The notes below the pieces were generated by a model, which saw only the letters and a program-made list of their open reading frames with translations, was not told the DNA's origin and ran no database searches. Below are positions 10,264 through 18,760 of a stretch of DNA of 64,000 nucleotides, piece by piece. The first letter of the stretch is position 1. Each line of letters begins with the position of its first letter. The DNA is from JAWKZG01 sp041396125. GTDB taxonomy: Bacteria; Pseudomonadota; Gammaproteobacteria; Competibacterales; Competibacteraceae. The translations under genes were made by a program, and so were the position numbers. The stretch lies in assembly GCA_041396125.1 (NCBI GenBank), contig JAWKZG010000002.1, forward strand, positions 669,845 to 733,844, given 5' to 3'.

Positions 10264-11266
10264 TACAACACAAGCCACAACGCCGCCCATCGAATGGCCC
10301 GTCTCGTTGCAAACTATCGAAGCGGCTGCCGAACGCATTAAACCGCATGTTTTACGCACCCCCTGCGTGCTGTCCGATAGCCTGAGCAGCAGTGCGCATC
10401 GGGTGTTCTTGAAGCTGGAACATTTGCAAACCACCGGCAGTTTCAAGTTGCGCGGTGCTACCCATGCGATTGCGCAATTACCGGCAGCCGCCAGACAACG
10501 CGGTGTGGTCGGCGTCTCGACCGGCAATCACGGTCGGGGGCTGGCGTATGCCGCCAAACAGAACGGGATACAGGCCGTGATCTGCATGGGCAGCCTGGTG
10601 CCGCAAAATAAAATCGACGGGATTGCCGCCCTGGGCGCGGATGTGCGCATCGTGGGTAACAGTCAGGATGAGGCGCAGGTGGAAGTTGACCGGCTGGTCG
10701 CGCAGCAGGGTATGACGCTGTTGCCGCCATTTGATCACCCGCATGTGATCAGCGGTCAGGGCACTCTCGGGCTGGAAATACTGGCCGATGTGCCGGAGGT
10801 CGATACGGTGATCATTCCCCTGTCCGGCGGCGGCTTGCTGGCGGGTATTGCCTGCGCGGTCAAAGCTCTGAAACCCGGCGTGCGTATTATCGGTGTGACT
10901 ATGGAACGCGGTTGCGCCATGCATCAGAGTCTGCAGGCGGGTAAACCTGTACTGGTGGAAGAACTGCCGTCGCTGGCCGATGCGCTCGGTGGCGGTATCG
11001 GGCTGGACAATCAGTACACGTTTGCCATGACCCAGGCGCTGGTGGATGACACCGTGCTGGTCACAGAGGCACAGATTGCCGATGCCATCGCCCATGCCTA
11101 CTGGCAGGAACAGCAAGTGCTGGAAGGTAGCGGGGCGGTGGGTATTGCGGCGCTGCAAGCCGGTTTGATTGATCAGCCCGGTACTACCGTCATCCTGCTG
11201 AGCGGACGCAATATTGATATGCGACTGCACCAGCGTGTGATTAACGGTGAACGTCCCCTGCTATAA
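10250..11266 (+). CDS. eutB: EutB, PLP-dependent threonine-dehydratase-like enzyme for hydroxyectoine
   Basis: 338-aa fold-type II PLP enzyme. The Schiff-base lysine lies in 'TTGSFKLRGATHAIAQL' (about residue 66), the phosphate-binding glycine loop in 'IPLSGGGLLAGIACAV' and the substrate loop in 'VGVSTGNHGRGLAYAAK'. It resembles serine/threonine dehydratases, but its place between eutA and eutC makes it EutB, the proposed dehydratase step that removes the hydroxyl of hydroxyectoine. It has the catalytic domain only, without an ACT regulatory domain. Confidence 0.88.
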   Translation: MTNPDTTQATTPPIEWPVSLQTIEAAAERIKPHVLRTPCVLSDSLSSSAHRVFLKLEHLQTTGSFKLRGATHAIAQLPAAARQRGVVGVSTGNHGRGLAYAAKQNGIQAVICMGSLVPQNKIDGIAALGADVRIVGNSQDEAQVEVDRLVAQQGMTLLPPFDHPHVISGQGTLGLEILADVPEVDTVIIPLSGGGLLAGIACAVKALKPGVRIIGVTMERGCAMHQSLQAGKPVLVEELPSLADALGGGIGLDNQYTFAMTQALVDDTVLVTEAQIADAIAHAYWQEQQVLEGSGAVGIAALQAGLIDQPGTTVILLSGRNIDMRLHQRVINGERPLL

Positions 11267-11294
11267 CCGCAAGCTAACAGCAAGGTGCTCAATA

Positions 11295-12287
11295 ATGCCC
11301 CAGGTCACTCTTCTGAACGAAACCGATTTGCGCCACTGTATCGCGCTGGATCGTGACACCATCGCCTGCATCGAACACTGCTTCAAGCTGCTGGCAACAG
11401 AACCGGTCATCATGCCGCCGATTCTGCGACTGGATATTCCCCAACACAAGGGCGAGGTCGATGTTAAAACAGCCTATCTGCCCGGTATCGACAGTTTTGC
11501 CATAAAAATCAGTCCGGGGTTTTTTGACAACCCCAAACTTGGCCTGCCCAGTGTCAGCGGCATGATGGTGCTATTCAGCGCCCGTACCGGCCTGCTGGAA
11601 GCGGTACTGCTCGACAATGGTTATCTGACCGATCTGCGCACTGCCGCTGCGGGTGCTGTGGCGGCCAACTGGCTGGCGCGCGCTGATGCCTCACGGGTCG
11701 CTATCATCGGGGCAGGCGTGCAGGCCTACCTGCAACTCCGCGCGCTGACCCTGGTTCGCCCGATCAGCGCCGCCACCGTCTGGGCGCGAGATGCGCGCAA
11801 GGCCCGCCGTTATGCTGACCAGACCAGCACCGAGCTGGGCATTACCGTCAACGTCGGTGCAACGCCTGAACAAACCGTGGCTGACGCTGACATCATCGTC
11901 ACCACCACCCCGAGCCAGCAGCCACTGCTGCGGGCTGATTTTCTGCAAGCCGGCCAGCATGTCACGGCAATGGGCGCGGATGCAGAGCATAAAAACGAGC
12001 TTGAGCCGGCACTGCTTGAGCGTGCCGATTTATATGTCTGCGACCGGCTGAGTCAGGTGCGCCTGCTCGGTGAATTACACCATGCGATAGCTGCCGGTGT
12101 GATCCGGCCGGATGCGGTGTTCCCCGAACTGGGGCAGATTATCGCCGGGCAGCAATCGGGACGTACGGATGCGGGTCAGATCACGGTCTGTGATCTGACC
12201 GGAACCGGCGTGCAGGATACTGCTATTGCCACTTTAGCCCGCCAGCGTGCGGAAGCCGCCGCGCTGGGCGCGGTGTTTGACTCTTGA
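11295..12287 (+). CDS. eutC: EutC, ornithine-cyclodeaminase-like NAD(P)H enzyme
   Basis: 330-aa member of the ornithine cyclodeaminase/mu-crystallin family. The Rossmann motif is 'VAIIGAGVQAYLQLRAL' (about residues 134-150); 'IKISPGFFDNPKLGLPSVSG' and 'DLRTAAAGAVAANWLAR' are typical of the family. I prefer the ATG at 11295 (MPQVTLLNE) to an upstream GTG at 11247, because homologues begin there and it leaves a normal 28-bp gap after eutB. Together with EutA and EutB it is thought to reduce the hydroxyectoine-derived intermediate to ectoine. The 'DLTGTGVQDTAIA' tail motif is intact. Confidence 0.88.
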   Translation: MPQVTLLNETDLRHCIALDRDTIACIEHCFKLLATEPVIMPPILRLDIPQHKGEVDVKTAYLPGIDSFAIKISPGFFDNPKLGLPSVSGMMVLFSARTGLLEAVLLDNGYLTDLRTAAAGAVAANWLARADASRVAIIGAGVQAYLQLRALTLVRPISAATVWARDARKARRYADQTSTELGITVNVGATPEQTVADADIIVTTTPSQQPLLRADFLQAGQHVTAMGADAEHKNELEPALLERADLYVCDRLSQVRLLGELHHAIAAGVIRPDAVFPELGQIIAGQQSGRTDAGQITVCDLTGTGVQDTAIATLARQRAEAAALGAVFDS

Positions 12288-12305
12288 TAACCCGAGTGCG
12301 AGCCA

Positions 12306-13490
12306 ATGACTGATCCCCAATTAAATTTCGAGCTTGCTGAATATCGCCAGCGACTAGCCAAACCCCGTGCCGCCATGAGCGCTGCCGGCATTGAACTGCT
12401 GATCGTGTCCGATCCGTCCAATATGGCCTGGCTGACTGGCTATGATGGCTGGTCATTTTATGTGCACCAGTGTGTGCTGCTGGGGTTAGAGGGTGACCCG
12501 GTGTTTTATGGTCGCGGAATGGACGCGGTGGGCGCTACCCGCACCACTTATATGGGGGCCGACGATATCATCGGTTACCCGGATCATCTGGTGCAAAATC
12601 CGCCCTTGCACGCCATGACCTGGCTGGCCGAAGAAGTGCTGCCGGCGCGCGGCTGGGACAAACTCCGTATCGGCGTTGAGATGGACAATTACTATTTCAG
12701 CGCCCGCGCCTATCAGTGTTTACAGGAAGGCTTGCCGCAAGCCCGCTTTCAGGACGCTACCGGGCTGGTGAACTGGCAGCGGGCGGTGAAATCGCCGCAG
12801 GAAATCGAATATATGCGCCGGGCTGCCCGCATCGTTGAAAAAATGCACGAAACCATCCTGCAGCGAATCGAGCCGGGGCTGCGGAAGAACGAACTGGTAG
12901 CCGAGATCTATCACACCAGCATCATGGGGGCCGACGGCCACGGCGGTGATTATCCCGCTATTGTGCCATTGCTGCCTTCAGGTGCCGATGCCAGCGCCGC
13001 GCACCTGACCTGGGATGATCAGCCGATGCGTAAAGGGGAGGGCACGTTTTTCGAGATTGCCGGTTGCCATAAACGCTATCACTGTCCGCAATCGCGTACG
13101 GTTTTTCTCGGTCAGCCGCCACCTGCCATGCTGGCAGCGGAACAAGCCATTCTGGAAGGTATGGAGGCCGGGCTTGCCGCCGCCAAACCCGGCAATCGCT
13201 GCGAAGATATTGCGAATGCCTTTTTTGCTGTACTGCGCCGTCACGGTATTGAAAAAGACAGCCGCACCGGTTACCCCATCGGTCTCAGTTATCCGCCTGA
13301 CTGGGGCGAGCGCACCATGAGCCTGCGCAAAGGCGACAAGACCGAACTCCAGGCCAATATGACGTTTCATTTCATGACCGGTTTATGGGCTGATGACTGG
13401 GGTCTGGAATTGACCGAAAGCATTCTGATTACCGATACCGGCGTTGAAACATTCTGCACCACCCCGCGCCAACTGTTCGTCAAGGATTGA
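12306..13490 (+). CDS. eutD: Ectoine hydrolase (EutD/DoeA)
   Basis: 394-aa M24 (creatinase/Xaa-Pro peptidase) fold protein that opens the ectoine ring to N-acetyl-L-2,4-diaminobutyrate. The N-terminal domain has 'LIVSDPSNMAWLTGYDGWSF' (residues about 32-51). The C-terminal pita-bread domain shows 'FFEIAGCHKRYHCPQSRTVF' and 'RTGYPIGLSYPPDWGE'. As in creatinase-like and DoeA proteins, several of the usual metal-site Asp residues of true M24 peptidases are replaced, so it should be metal-independent. It starts 18 bp after eutC and 7 bp separate it from eutE. Confidence 0.9.
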   Translation: MTDPQLNFELAEYRQRLAKPRAAMSAAGIELLIVSDPSNMAWLTGYDGWSFYVHQCVLLGLEGDPVFYGRGMDAVGATRTTYMGADDIIGYPDHLVQNPPLHAMTWLAEEVLPARGWDKLRIGVEMDNYYFSARAYQCLQEGLPQARFQDATGLVNWQRAVKSPQEIEYMRRAARIVEKMHETILQRIEPGLRKNELVAEIYHTSIMGADGHGGDYPAIVPLLPSGADASAAHLTWDDQPMRKGEGTFFEIAGCHKRYHCPQSRTVFLGQPPPAMLAAEQAILEGMEAGLAAAKPGNRCEDIANAFFAVLRRHGIEKDSRTGYPIGLSYPPDWGERTMSLRKGDKTELQANMTFHFMTGLWADDWGLELTESILITDTGVETFCTTPRQLFVKD

Positions 13491-13497
13491 ATCAGCT

Positions 13498-14493
13498 ATG
13501 CGACCTTCCCCCATAAGCCCGACCGTCAATTTTGACCAGGACGGTGTCCAGCACGGTTTTTTGAAACTGCCGTATTCACGTGACGATTCCGCCTGGGGGG
13601 CAGTGATGATCCCCATCACGGTGATCAGGAACGGCAACGGTCCGACCGCGCTGCTGACCGGTGGCAATCACGGCGACGAATACGAAGGCCCGATCGCACT
13701 GTCGAAACTTGCCAATACCCTCGAAGCCAGCCAGGTGCGTGGCCGGGTGATTATCGTGCCGTTTTTCAATTACCCGGCGTTTCGGGCCGGCCGCCGCACC
13801 TCGCCCATTGACGGCGGTAATCTGAACCGGGTGTTTCCGGGCCGGCCGGACGGCACGGTAACCGAGAAAATTGCCGATTTTTTTCAGCGTTATCTGTTAC
13901 CGCTGGCAGATTATGTGCTGGATATCCATTCGGGCGGCAAAACGCTGGATTTTGTGCCATTTGCGGCTGCCCATGTGTTATCTGATAAAGCCCAGCAGGA
14001 ACGCTGCGTTGCGGCTATGCGGGCGTTTGCCGCACCGTACAGCATGATGCTGCTGGAGCTGGATAATGTCGGTATGTACGACACCGCCGCAGAAGCCCTG
14101 GGCACGGTGTTTGTATCCACCGAACTGGGTGGTGGCGGCGCGGCGTATGCCCGCACCGTCGAGGTAGCCGACACCGGGGTACACAATTTCCTGGTACACG
14201 CCGGGATTAAGCAGGGCGAACCGGTGGCCCGTGAAACAATGTTTCTGGACATGCCGAACAACGACTGCTTCGTCACCTGCGAAGACGATGGTCTGCTGGA
14301 GATGTGCGTCGATCTGGGGCAAGCCGTACAGGCCGGACAGCCCGTTGCCCGCGTTCACAATATCCGCCGCACCGGCGTACCACCGGTCGAGTACTGCGCC
14401 AAAATCGATGGCGTACTGGCAGGCCGGCACTTTCCCGGCCTGGTTCAGAGCGGCGACTCCCTGGCCGTAGTTGCTGTTGTGGTGGATGCTTGA
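13498..14493 (+). CDS. eutE: N-acetyl-L-2,4-diaminobutyrate deacetylase (EutE/DoeB)
   Basis: 331-aa zinc hydrolase of the succinylglutamate desuccinylase/aspartoacylase family. It removes the acetyl group to give L-2,4-diaminobutyrate. Zinc ligands are visible in 'TGGNHGDEYEGP' (His and Glu, about residues 60-64) and 'VLDIHSGGKTLDFVPF' (His, about residue 143). The catalytic Glu is in 'FVSTELGGGGAAYART'. The C-terminal beta domain ('DGLLEMCVDLGQAVQAGQPV') is complete. The ATG at 13498 is chosen; an upstream in-frame ATG at 13444 lies inside eutD. Last gene of the plus-strand eut operon. Confidence 0.9.
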   Translation: MRPSPISPTVNFDQDGVQHGFLKLPYSRDDSAWGAVMIPITVIRNGNGPTALLTGGNHGDEYEGPIALSKLANTLEASQVRGRVIIVPFFNYPAFRAGRRTSPIDGGNLNRVFPGRPDGTVTEKIADFFQRYLLPLADYVLDIHSGGKTLDFVPFAAAHVLSDKAQQERCVAAMRAFAAPYSMMLLELDNVGMYDTAAEALGTVFVSTELGGGGAAYARTVEVADTGVHNFLVHAGIKQGEPVARETMFLDMPNNDCFVTCEDDGLLEMCVDLGQAVQAGQPVARVHNIRRTGVPPVEYCAKIDGVLAGRHFPGLVQSGDSLAVVAVVVDA

Positions 14494-14820
14494 TTTTGTC
14501 TCTGTCGCGCGAGTTCGGGAAGCTCATTTAATCATCTGCAACGGCAGAATCATTCTGTAACTACTGCATTAACCGCCACACACTGTGCATATCAAGAATT
14601 TGGCTTGGAAGGACAGCCGGGACTTTGGCGTTCTGGAAGGTTTGATATACTTTTGTATGGGCTAGTCTAGTAAAATCTTATGGTTATTTTATCCGGGAAA
14701 TTTTAGGATTGAATAAGTTTTGTTTGTGGTTTATCTGTCTGAAAATTAATGTTTTTTGTTTTCCTTGGTTGATATTAGGCAGTAATGGATTTAATTTTCT
14801 CGTCTGTCTAAATTTAGTTT
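14494..14820. other. Intergenic stretch, end of the ectoine block
   Basis: About 330 bp, turning AT-rich after 14,640. No ORF, RNA gene or clear terminator stands out. It marks the change from the GC-rich eut operon to the foreign cassette block. Confidence 0.6.
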
Positions 14821-14855
14821 GCGCCGCTACGCAGCACGAACTCGCGAGTTAAGGA
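14821..14855 (+). repeat. attC-like site, left edge of the foreign block
   Basis: GCGCCGCTACGCAGC core followed by ACGAACTCGCGAGTTAAGG. The end resembles the R' box of integron attC sites (GTTRRRY). A related copy lies at 25045-25076 (26 of 32 bases the same). The last 12 bases of the core, ACTCGCGAGTTA, recur before the GFA gene at 18727. The left arm is degenerate. Confidence 0.5.
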
Positions 14856-14862
14856 GAAAACG

Positions 14863-15169
14863 ATGAAATCATTACTTTTCAAGCTTTGCTGTAATCGCCG
14901 GACTCTTTTTCGGAGCGTCAACTTTAAGCCATGCGTGCCAATTCAATACTGATTGCAGTCCAGGCAGCAAATGCCTGAAAGCTTCAGGTTCGCTATGGTG
15001 CCTGCGTTGGGAATATCCCCAGGTAATAGCAATGACAGGAGGCCTGTTTATGCTCCTTTAGATACCAATCGTACATACGGAAAATACATGCTCATTTAAT
15101 ACTGATTGCGGCCCTGGATCAGTATGCGTCAAAAGCAGTGGCATCTACGGCACATGCATGAAACGCTAA
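14863..15169 (+). pseudogene. Small secreted Cys-rich cassette protein, frame-broken
   Basis: The ATG at 14863 follows a good ribosome site (aaggag). Allowing small frame changes the product is about 100 aa: a signal peptide ('AVIAGLFFGASTLSHA') and two copies of a cysteine motif, 'CQFNTDCSPGSKC' near the start and 'FNTDCGPGSVCVKSSG' near the end, finishing 'YGTCMKR' with TAA at 15167. The doubled C-x6-C-x5-C pattern suggests two small disulphide-bonded units in the periplasm or outside. Similar short proteins are known from integron cassette arrays; their role is unknown. Frameshifts lie near 14,885, 15,000 and 15,085. Confidence 0.6.
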
Positions 15170-15179
15170 TTGGCAACAA

Positions 15180-15247
15180 GCCTAACAAAATGCTCCAGTG
15201 GGTGCTCCAAAAGCGCGCCGCTGAGCATCAGCAAGTGTATTAGGAGG
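15180..15247 (+). repeat. attC recombination site of a cassette
   Basis: Begins with GCCTAAC (perfect R'' box, RYYYAAC), followed by AATGCTCCAGTGG. The other arm is CCGCTGAGCAT, then GTATTAGG as a degenerate R' box. The arms ATGCTCcAGTGG and CCGCTGAGCAT pair except for one unpaired C, the extrahelical base typical of attC strand choice. It sits 10 bp after the Cys-rich gene and 5 bp before the next gene. Confidence 0.7.
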
Positions 15248-15251
15248 TTAC

Positions 15252-15961
15252 ATGGACGCACCCAGCAACTTGGAGCATAGTCGCGAGTGTTGTTTCGGTG
15301 ATCCTCGGCGTGTTTGCAATTGGCATCTCGATATGGTTCTTCATCGCGAGCAAGAATACTGAGCGCAAGAAAGGTCTCGACTAACTTATATGAAATAAAA
15401 ACCCAGACGGATATGCTACAGAAAAATTTCGGGGAAACAACTTGACCGCTTAACGAAGTACGTTGCCGAACCAGAAGCCACCCCATACAGAAGTAATAAA
15501 CGAACTCCTGAAAATGGCGCAGATGCCCATTTCGCTATCGGCCAGCTTTCGGCAAACTACCACCGAAACGAACAATGCCGAGCTACGCGCTGAGTTAATC
15601 AGTTGCTATATCGCCATCTATTATTACACCGCCCAAACGAACTTCTGGGCGCAGATAAATCTTCCTAATCTGAAATTTGATGCGAGTAACGCATTCTGAC
15701 TCTGCGTGCAAACGTATCGTCGATATGAGCGATACGGACTTTTGCTTATTGCCCAGATATTAGTTCGATTATGGCTCCAACGAATTAAGTGGCAATCCAC
15801 TTAACCATCTCCTCGAAGAAACAAAATCGGACTGGCGCAATTTCGTATTCAGCGCAGCTCAGGTACATACGAGCAGCGCGCCAGAAACGCTGAATAATGC
15901 ACTCCCTAACATCCTGTTGAGTGTCATAGGCGGTCTGATGCTAACTCGTAAGGTTCACTAG
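15252..15961 (+). pseudogene. Cassette-borne single-helix membrane protein, frame-broken
   Basis: Unrecognised function. Reading across frames from the ATG at 15252 gives a coherent protein of about 230 aa. A membrane helix near the N-terminus ('WSIVASVVSVILGVFAIGIS', 'IWFFIASKNTERKKG') is followed by a long polar part with 'MAQMPISLSASFRQTTTETN', 'LISCYIAIYYYTAQTNFW', 'NELSGNPLNHLLEETKSDW' and a hydrophobic end 'LLSVIGGLMLTRKVH'. At least four frameshifts are needed. The ribosome site taggagg comes directly from the end of the preceding attC. Located on plus like the other cassette genes. Confidence 0.5.
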
Positions 15962-16536
15962 TAGGGCGGCAATAAGCGAAGCGCATTACTTATCTTATAT
16001 ACGTAAGCGATCGAGAAGCGGCTAGGAGATCCATGACTAAAGTTGCCGTTCTGGGGAATGCTGGTGGTGGGAAAAGCGCTTTATGTAAAGAAGCTCTCCA
16101 GTCATGCGAAAGGTCTTCCTGTTTATCAGCTGGATAAACTGCAGATCTGGCTGGTTCCAACGCCTCAAGAAGAATTTGATGCCCGGCATGATGCCTATTC
16201 TTGCATACATTGAAAAATGGATTATAGATGGGGTTGCTTCCTTGGAATCCATCGGGCAATGAACTGCGGCAGCGAGATACCGTATATTTGTGGACAAGCT
16301 CCGCTATGGATTCATTATTGGTGGGCTGCAAAGCGTCAGTTTATGTGTTTATTCAGAGCAAGGCCTGATTTTGTCGAGGAGTTGTCCCATGCTGCCTAAA
16401 GAGCACAGGAGCTGACGATTAAAAATGATGTGGCAAATAAACCATAAATACTAGCCCAACGCTTCTTGATCTTATCAATACGTATAGTCAAGATAAACAG
16501 AGGTCGAATAAGCAGGTGTTCACATCCGCTCACCTA

Positions 16537-17400
16537 GATAGTGTCGTCAAAGTTGCTAAGGTATGGATTTTATGAGATAAAGCGGTTTCTCTCTCCGAGA
16601 AGGAATGCGATGAACACAGCCTACCGGCCTACCGCCGTCATGATATCTAGAGGCTACGGTCGTTGCACTGGAACCGCATTTACCGGGCCGGCGAGGCGGC
16701 TGGGGATGGTGGCTTAAAAGATAATCGCCAGTTTATCAATGCCGTGCTCTGGATCTTGCGCACGGGCTCGCCGTGGCGCGATCTGCCCCCGGCTTATGGT
16801 CACTGGAAGAATGTACACCGCCGTTTTGCCAAGGTGGCGAGATAAGGGGCGATGTTGATGTAAGGAAAAGCATTGGGAAATTTTCGTCGATGAGCCGGAT
16901 TACGAATGGCTGATGATCGATGCCAGTCATGTCAAAGTGCATCCCCATGCGGCTGGGGCTCGAGGGGGCAACCAAACGATGAGTCGCACTAAAGGGGGCT
17001 CAACACCAAGATACATTTGGCCGTGGATGCGCATGGTATGCCGGTCCGAATACGTATTACAAAGGGTACCCGAGCGGATTGTCAAGAGGCCGGAGCATTG
17101 ATCGAGGGACTCAGCGCCGAAGCCTTGCTGGCCGATAAAGCGTATGATACTGATGCCCTCATTGAGCAGGCTGTCGAACAAGGCATGACGGTAGTTATCC
17201 CGTCTAAGAAAAACCGCAAAGTGAAACGGGAATATGACCCCGCGCTCTATCGGTTACGCCACCTTGTTGAAAACGCGTTTCTGCACCTAAAGCGGTGGCG
17301 TGGTATCGCGACCCGATATGCGAAACATACTGCGTCCTTCCTCGCCGCCGTACAAATCAGAGCTTTGTTTCTATGGCTCAGATCTCTTGACGATACTATC
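16537..17400 (+). mobile_element. IS5-family element (IS427-like group), 864 bp
   Basis: Bounded by inverted ends GATAGTGTCGTCAA (16537-16550) and TTGACGATACTATC (17387-17400), one mismatch in 14, flanked on both sides by TA, the expected 2-bp target duplication for this group. Length is normal. It sits inside the 3' end of the P-loop kinase gene. Confidence 0.85.
16610..17400 (+). pseudogene. IS5-family DDE transposase, frame-broken
   Basis: Transposase of about 260 codons read in several frames. The N-terminal helical part is 'KDNRQFINAVLWILRTGSPW' and 'RDLPPAYGHWKNVHRRF'. The catalytic triad is present: Asp in 'WLMIDASHVKVHPHAAGARG', Asp in 'LLADKAYDTDALIEQA' and Glu in 'YRLRHLVENAFLHLKRW'. 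Internal frameshifts near 16,700, 16,850 and 17,015 leave no intact gene, so the copy is either dead or affected by base-call errors. The element ends are intact and could still be mobilised in trans. Confidence 0.82.
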
Positions 17401-17437
17401 TAAAGAATTGGCGCATTTTAGGGCAGTGCAATGTTCC

Positions 17438-17501
17438 ATTTAACATGCTGCGCAAGCCAGATAAAGTGCAGCGTATTTCGCTTTTGCGCAAGACGCTAGG
17501 C
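17438..17501 (+). repeat. attC recombination site of a cassette
   Basis: ATTTAAC (perfect RYYYAAC box) at 17438-17444 and GCTAGGC (one base off GTTRRRY) at 17495-17501, 64 bp end to end. The inner arms TGCGCAAG and TTGCGCAA pair. It overlaps the stop codon of the rejoined kinase gene and precedes the GNAT gene by 23 bp. Confidence 0.65.
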
Positions 17502-17524
17502 GTCATACACGAGGCACCGCACCT

Positions 17525-18058
17525 ATGCCATCGCATTTGACGATCCGGTATGCGGGCCTGGAAGACGTAGGCTCCCTCGCAGCCCTGGCCGCAAAAGCCT
17601 TCTCGGATACGTACCACGGACTCGACGATCCCCAGGAGATCGCCGACTACGTTGCTGAAAACTTCAACCGTCAAGCTGTGGCGTCTGTGGTCAGCGACCC
17701 GAACGCAACAACTTTACTCGCCGAAGTCGGCACTGAGCTCGCACGGGTTATGCGGTCCTCGCGCGAAGTGAGCCGCCATCTTGTGTCTCGGAGCCTTCGC
17801 CCATCGAACTGGCCCGTTTTTATCTCGCTGAGCAACTTCATCAGGCAGGAAGCTTTGGCGCACAAACTGATGCGGGCTGTTCACCGGGAAGCGTCGCCGG
17901 GGCGCTCAATCCCTGTGGCTTGGTGTGTATGACAGGAACATTCCGCGTGCCGTCAGCTTCTACGAGCGCTCTGGCTTCACCAGGCGTGGCGGAAAAGGAG
18001 TTCCTTTTCGGCGGTCGAATCTATATCGATCCGATCTACGCTGCTCCAGACGCAATGA
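17525..18058 (+). pseudogene. GNAT-family N-acetyltransferase, frame-broken cassette gene
   Basis: Acetyl-CoA-dependent acetyltransferase. The first part is open: 'LTIRYAGLEDVGSLAALAAK', 'AFSDTYHGLDDPQEIADYV'. Further frames carry 'SLWLGVYDRNIPRAVSFYER' and 'SGFTRRGGKEFLFGGRIYI', the beta4-beta7 end of a GNAT fold with the typical SFYERSGF element. The acetyl-CoA pyrophosphate loop region around 17,850 is blurred by frameshifts. Substrate unknown; GNAT genes are frequent cargo of integron cassettes. The precise stop is uncertain because the last frame runs on into the cupin gene. Confidence 0.7.
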
Positions 18059-18059
18059 C

Positions 18060-18066
18060 GCCTAAC
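18060..18066 (+). repeat. attC left half (R'' box)
   Basis: GCCTAAC, a perfect RYYYAAC box, right at the end of the GNAT gene. No matching R' box is found before the cupin start at 18127, so only half of a site is recognisable. Confidence 0.35.
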
Positions 18067-18126
18067 CGCGCTTTAGTCTCAGTTCAAACCTTGGTCACTT
18101 ATCAAATCAAAGCATTTTTCGAGTTT

Positions 18127-18609
18127 ATGTCAGAAAAACCAAACCCAATCACAGTTACGGCAACCGATGTGCCAGTGCGAAACAGACCATCCGTCTATCC
18201 GGAGCCGTTCGCATCGCGCATGGCTGGCAGAGAGAAACGCCAACTTGGCGATCAATTTGGTCTCACGAACTTTGGGGTAAATCTCACGCGTTTGGCACCC
18301 AATGCAGTTTCGTCGCTTCGCCACGCTCACACCAGGCAAGATGAGTTCATCTACGTCTTGCAGGGGCACCCTACACTGCATACCGATGAAGGCCGAACCC
18401 GGCTTTCCCCAGGAATGTGTGCGGGTTTCAAGGCAGGCACGGGCAACGGCCATTGTCTGATAAACGAGACAAGCGAGGAGGTCGTGTATCTCGAAGTGGG
18501 AGACAGAACGCCGGGGGACGAGGGCAGCTATCCCGATGACGACCTCAAGGCCCAGTTCGTGGAGGGCAGGTGGAGGTTCGTTCACAAGGACGGCACGCCG
18601 TATGCCTGA
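18127..18609 (+). CDS. Cupin-domain protein
   Basis: 160-aa single-domain cupin. Motif 1 appears as 'LRHAHTRQDEFIYVLQGHPT' (His, His, Glu metal-type ligands, about residues 63-80); motif 2 as 'SPGMCAGFKAGTGNGHCLIN' (about residues 96-115, His 112). The C-terminal tail 'YPDDDLKAQFVEGRWRFVHK' is typical of a cupin group often carried by environmental bacteria. The ATG at 18127 is chosen. The open frame begins earlier at 17920 only because it runs through the end of the broken GNAT gene, so this is not a true fusion. Substrate unknown. Confidence 0.78.
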   Translation: MSEKPNPITVTATDVPVRNRPSVYPEPFASRMAGREKRQLGDQFGLTNFGVNLTRLAPNAVSSLRHAHTRQDEFIYVLQGHPTLHTDEGRTRLSPGMCAGFKAGTGNGHCLINETSEEVVYLEVGDRTPGDEGSYPDDDLKAQFVEGRWRFVHKDGTPYA

Positions 18610-18726
18610 AGGTGCGGATACCTGTGTAATAAGCATGCTGCGAGTAAAAGCAAAAAAACAGCTGAATCGGACGTTGCTTATTCATTATCCACGCTAAACG
18701 TTATCGTTCGTATAATCTGCCGGTTT

Positions 18727-18741
18727 ACTCGCGAGTTAGGG
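18727..18741 (+). repeat. attC right half (R' box) before the GFA gene
   Basis: ACTCGCGAGTTAGGG. The first 12 bases are identical to the end of the site at 14821-14855. The left arm is not clear in the 115 bp upstream. Confidence 0.45.
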
Positions 18742-18760
18742 GCGTATAGGGGAAATCAAC

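Larger units (their letters stand above)
16033..17443 (+). pseudogene. P-loop kinase (adenylate-kinase / topology-modulation type), interrupted by an IS
   Basis: Starts at ATG 16033 with 'MTKVAVLGNAGGGKSAL', a Walker A P-loop at residues 8-15. After a frameshift it continues 'GLPVYQLDKLQIWLV', 'KWIIDGVASLESIG' and 'WWAAKRQFMCLFRARPDF', the layout of small AAA/adenylate-kinase-like proteins often named DNA topology modulation protein. The IS5-type element at 16537-17400 splits the last codons. Removing it with one TA copy joins the ends into 'VHIRSPKELAHFRAVQCSI' and a stop at 17441-17443, a normal family C-terminus. That stop overlaps the next attC site, as is common for cassettes. Several extra frameshifts are present. 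Confidence 0.65.

Noticed and set aside
10478..11230. Open frame of 250 codons on minus opposite eutB
   Set aside because: Shadow frame with no recognisable feature; eutB is intact.
17920..18609. GNAT-cupin fusion protein
   Set aside because: The continuous frame arises only because the last GNAT frame has no stop before the cupin ATG; the cupin has its own start and the GNAT part is frame-broken.
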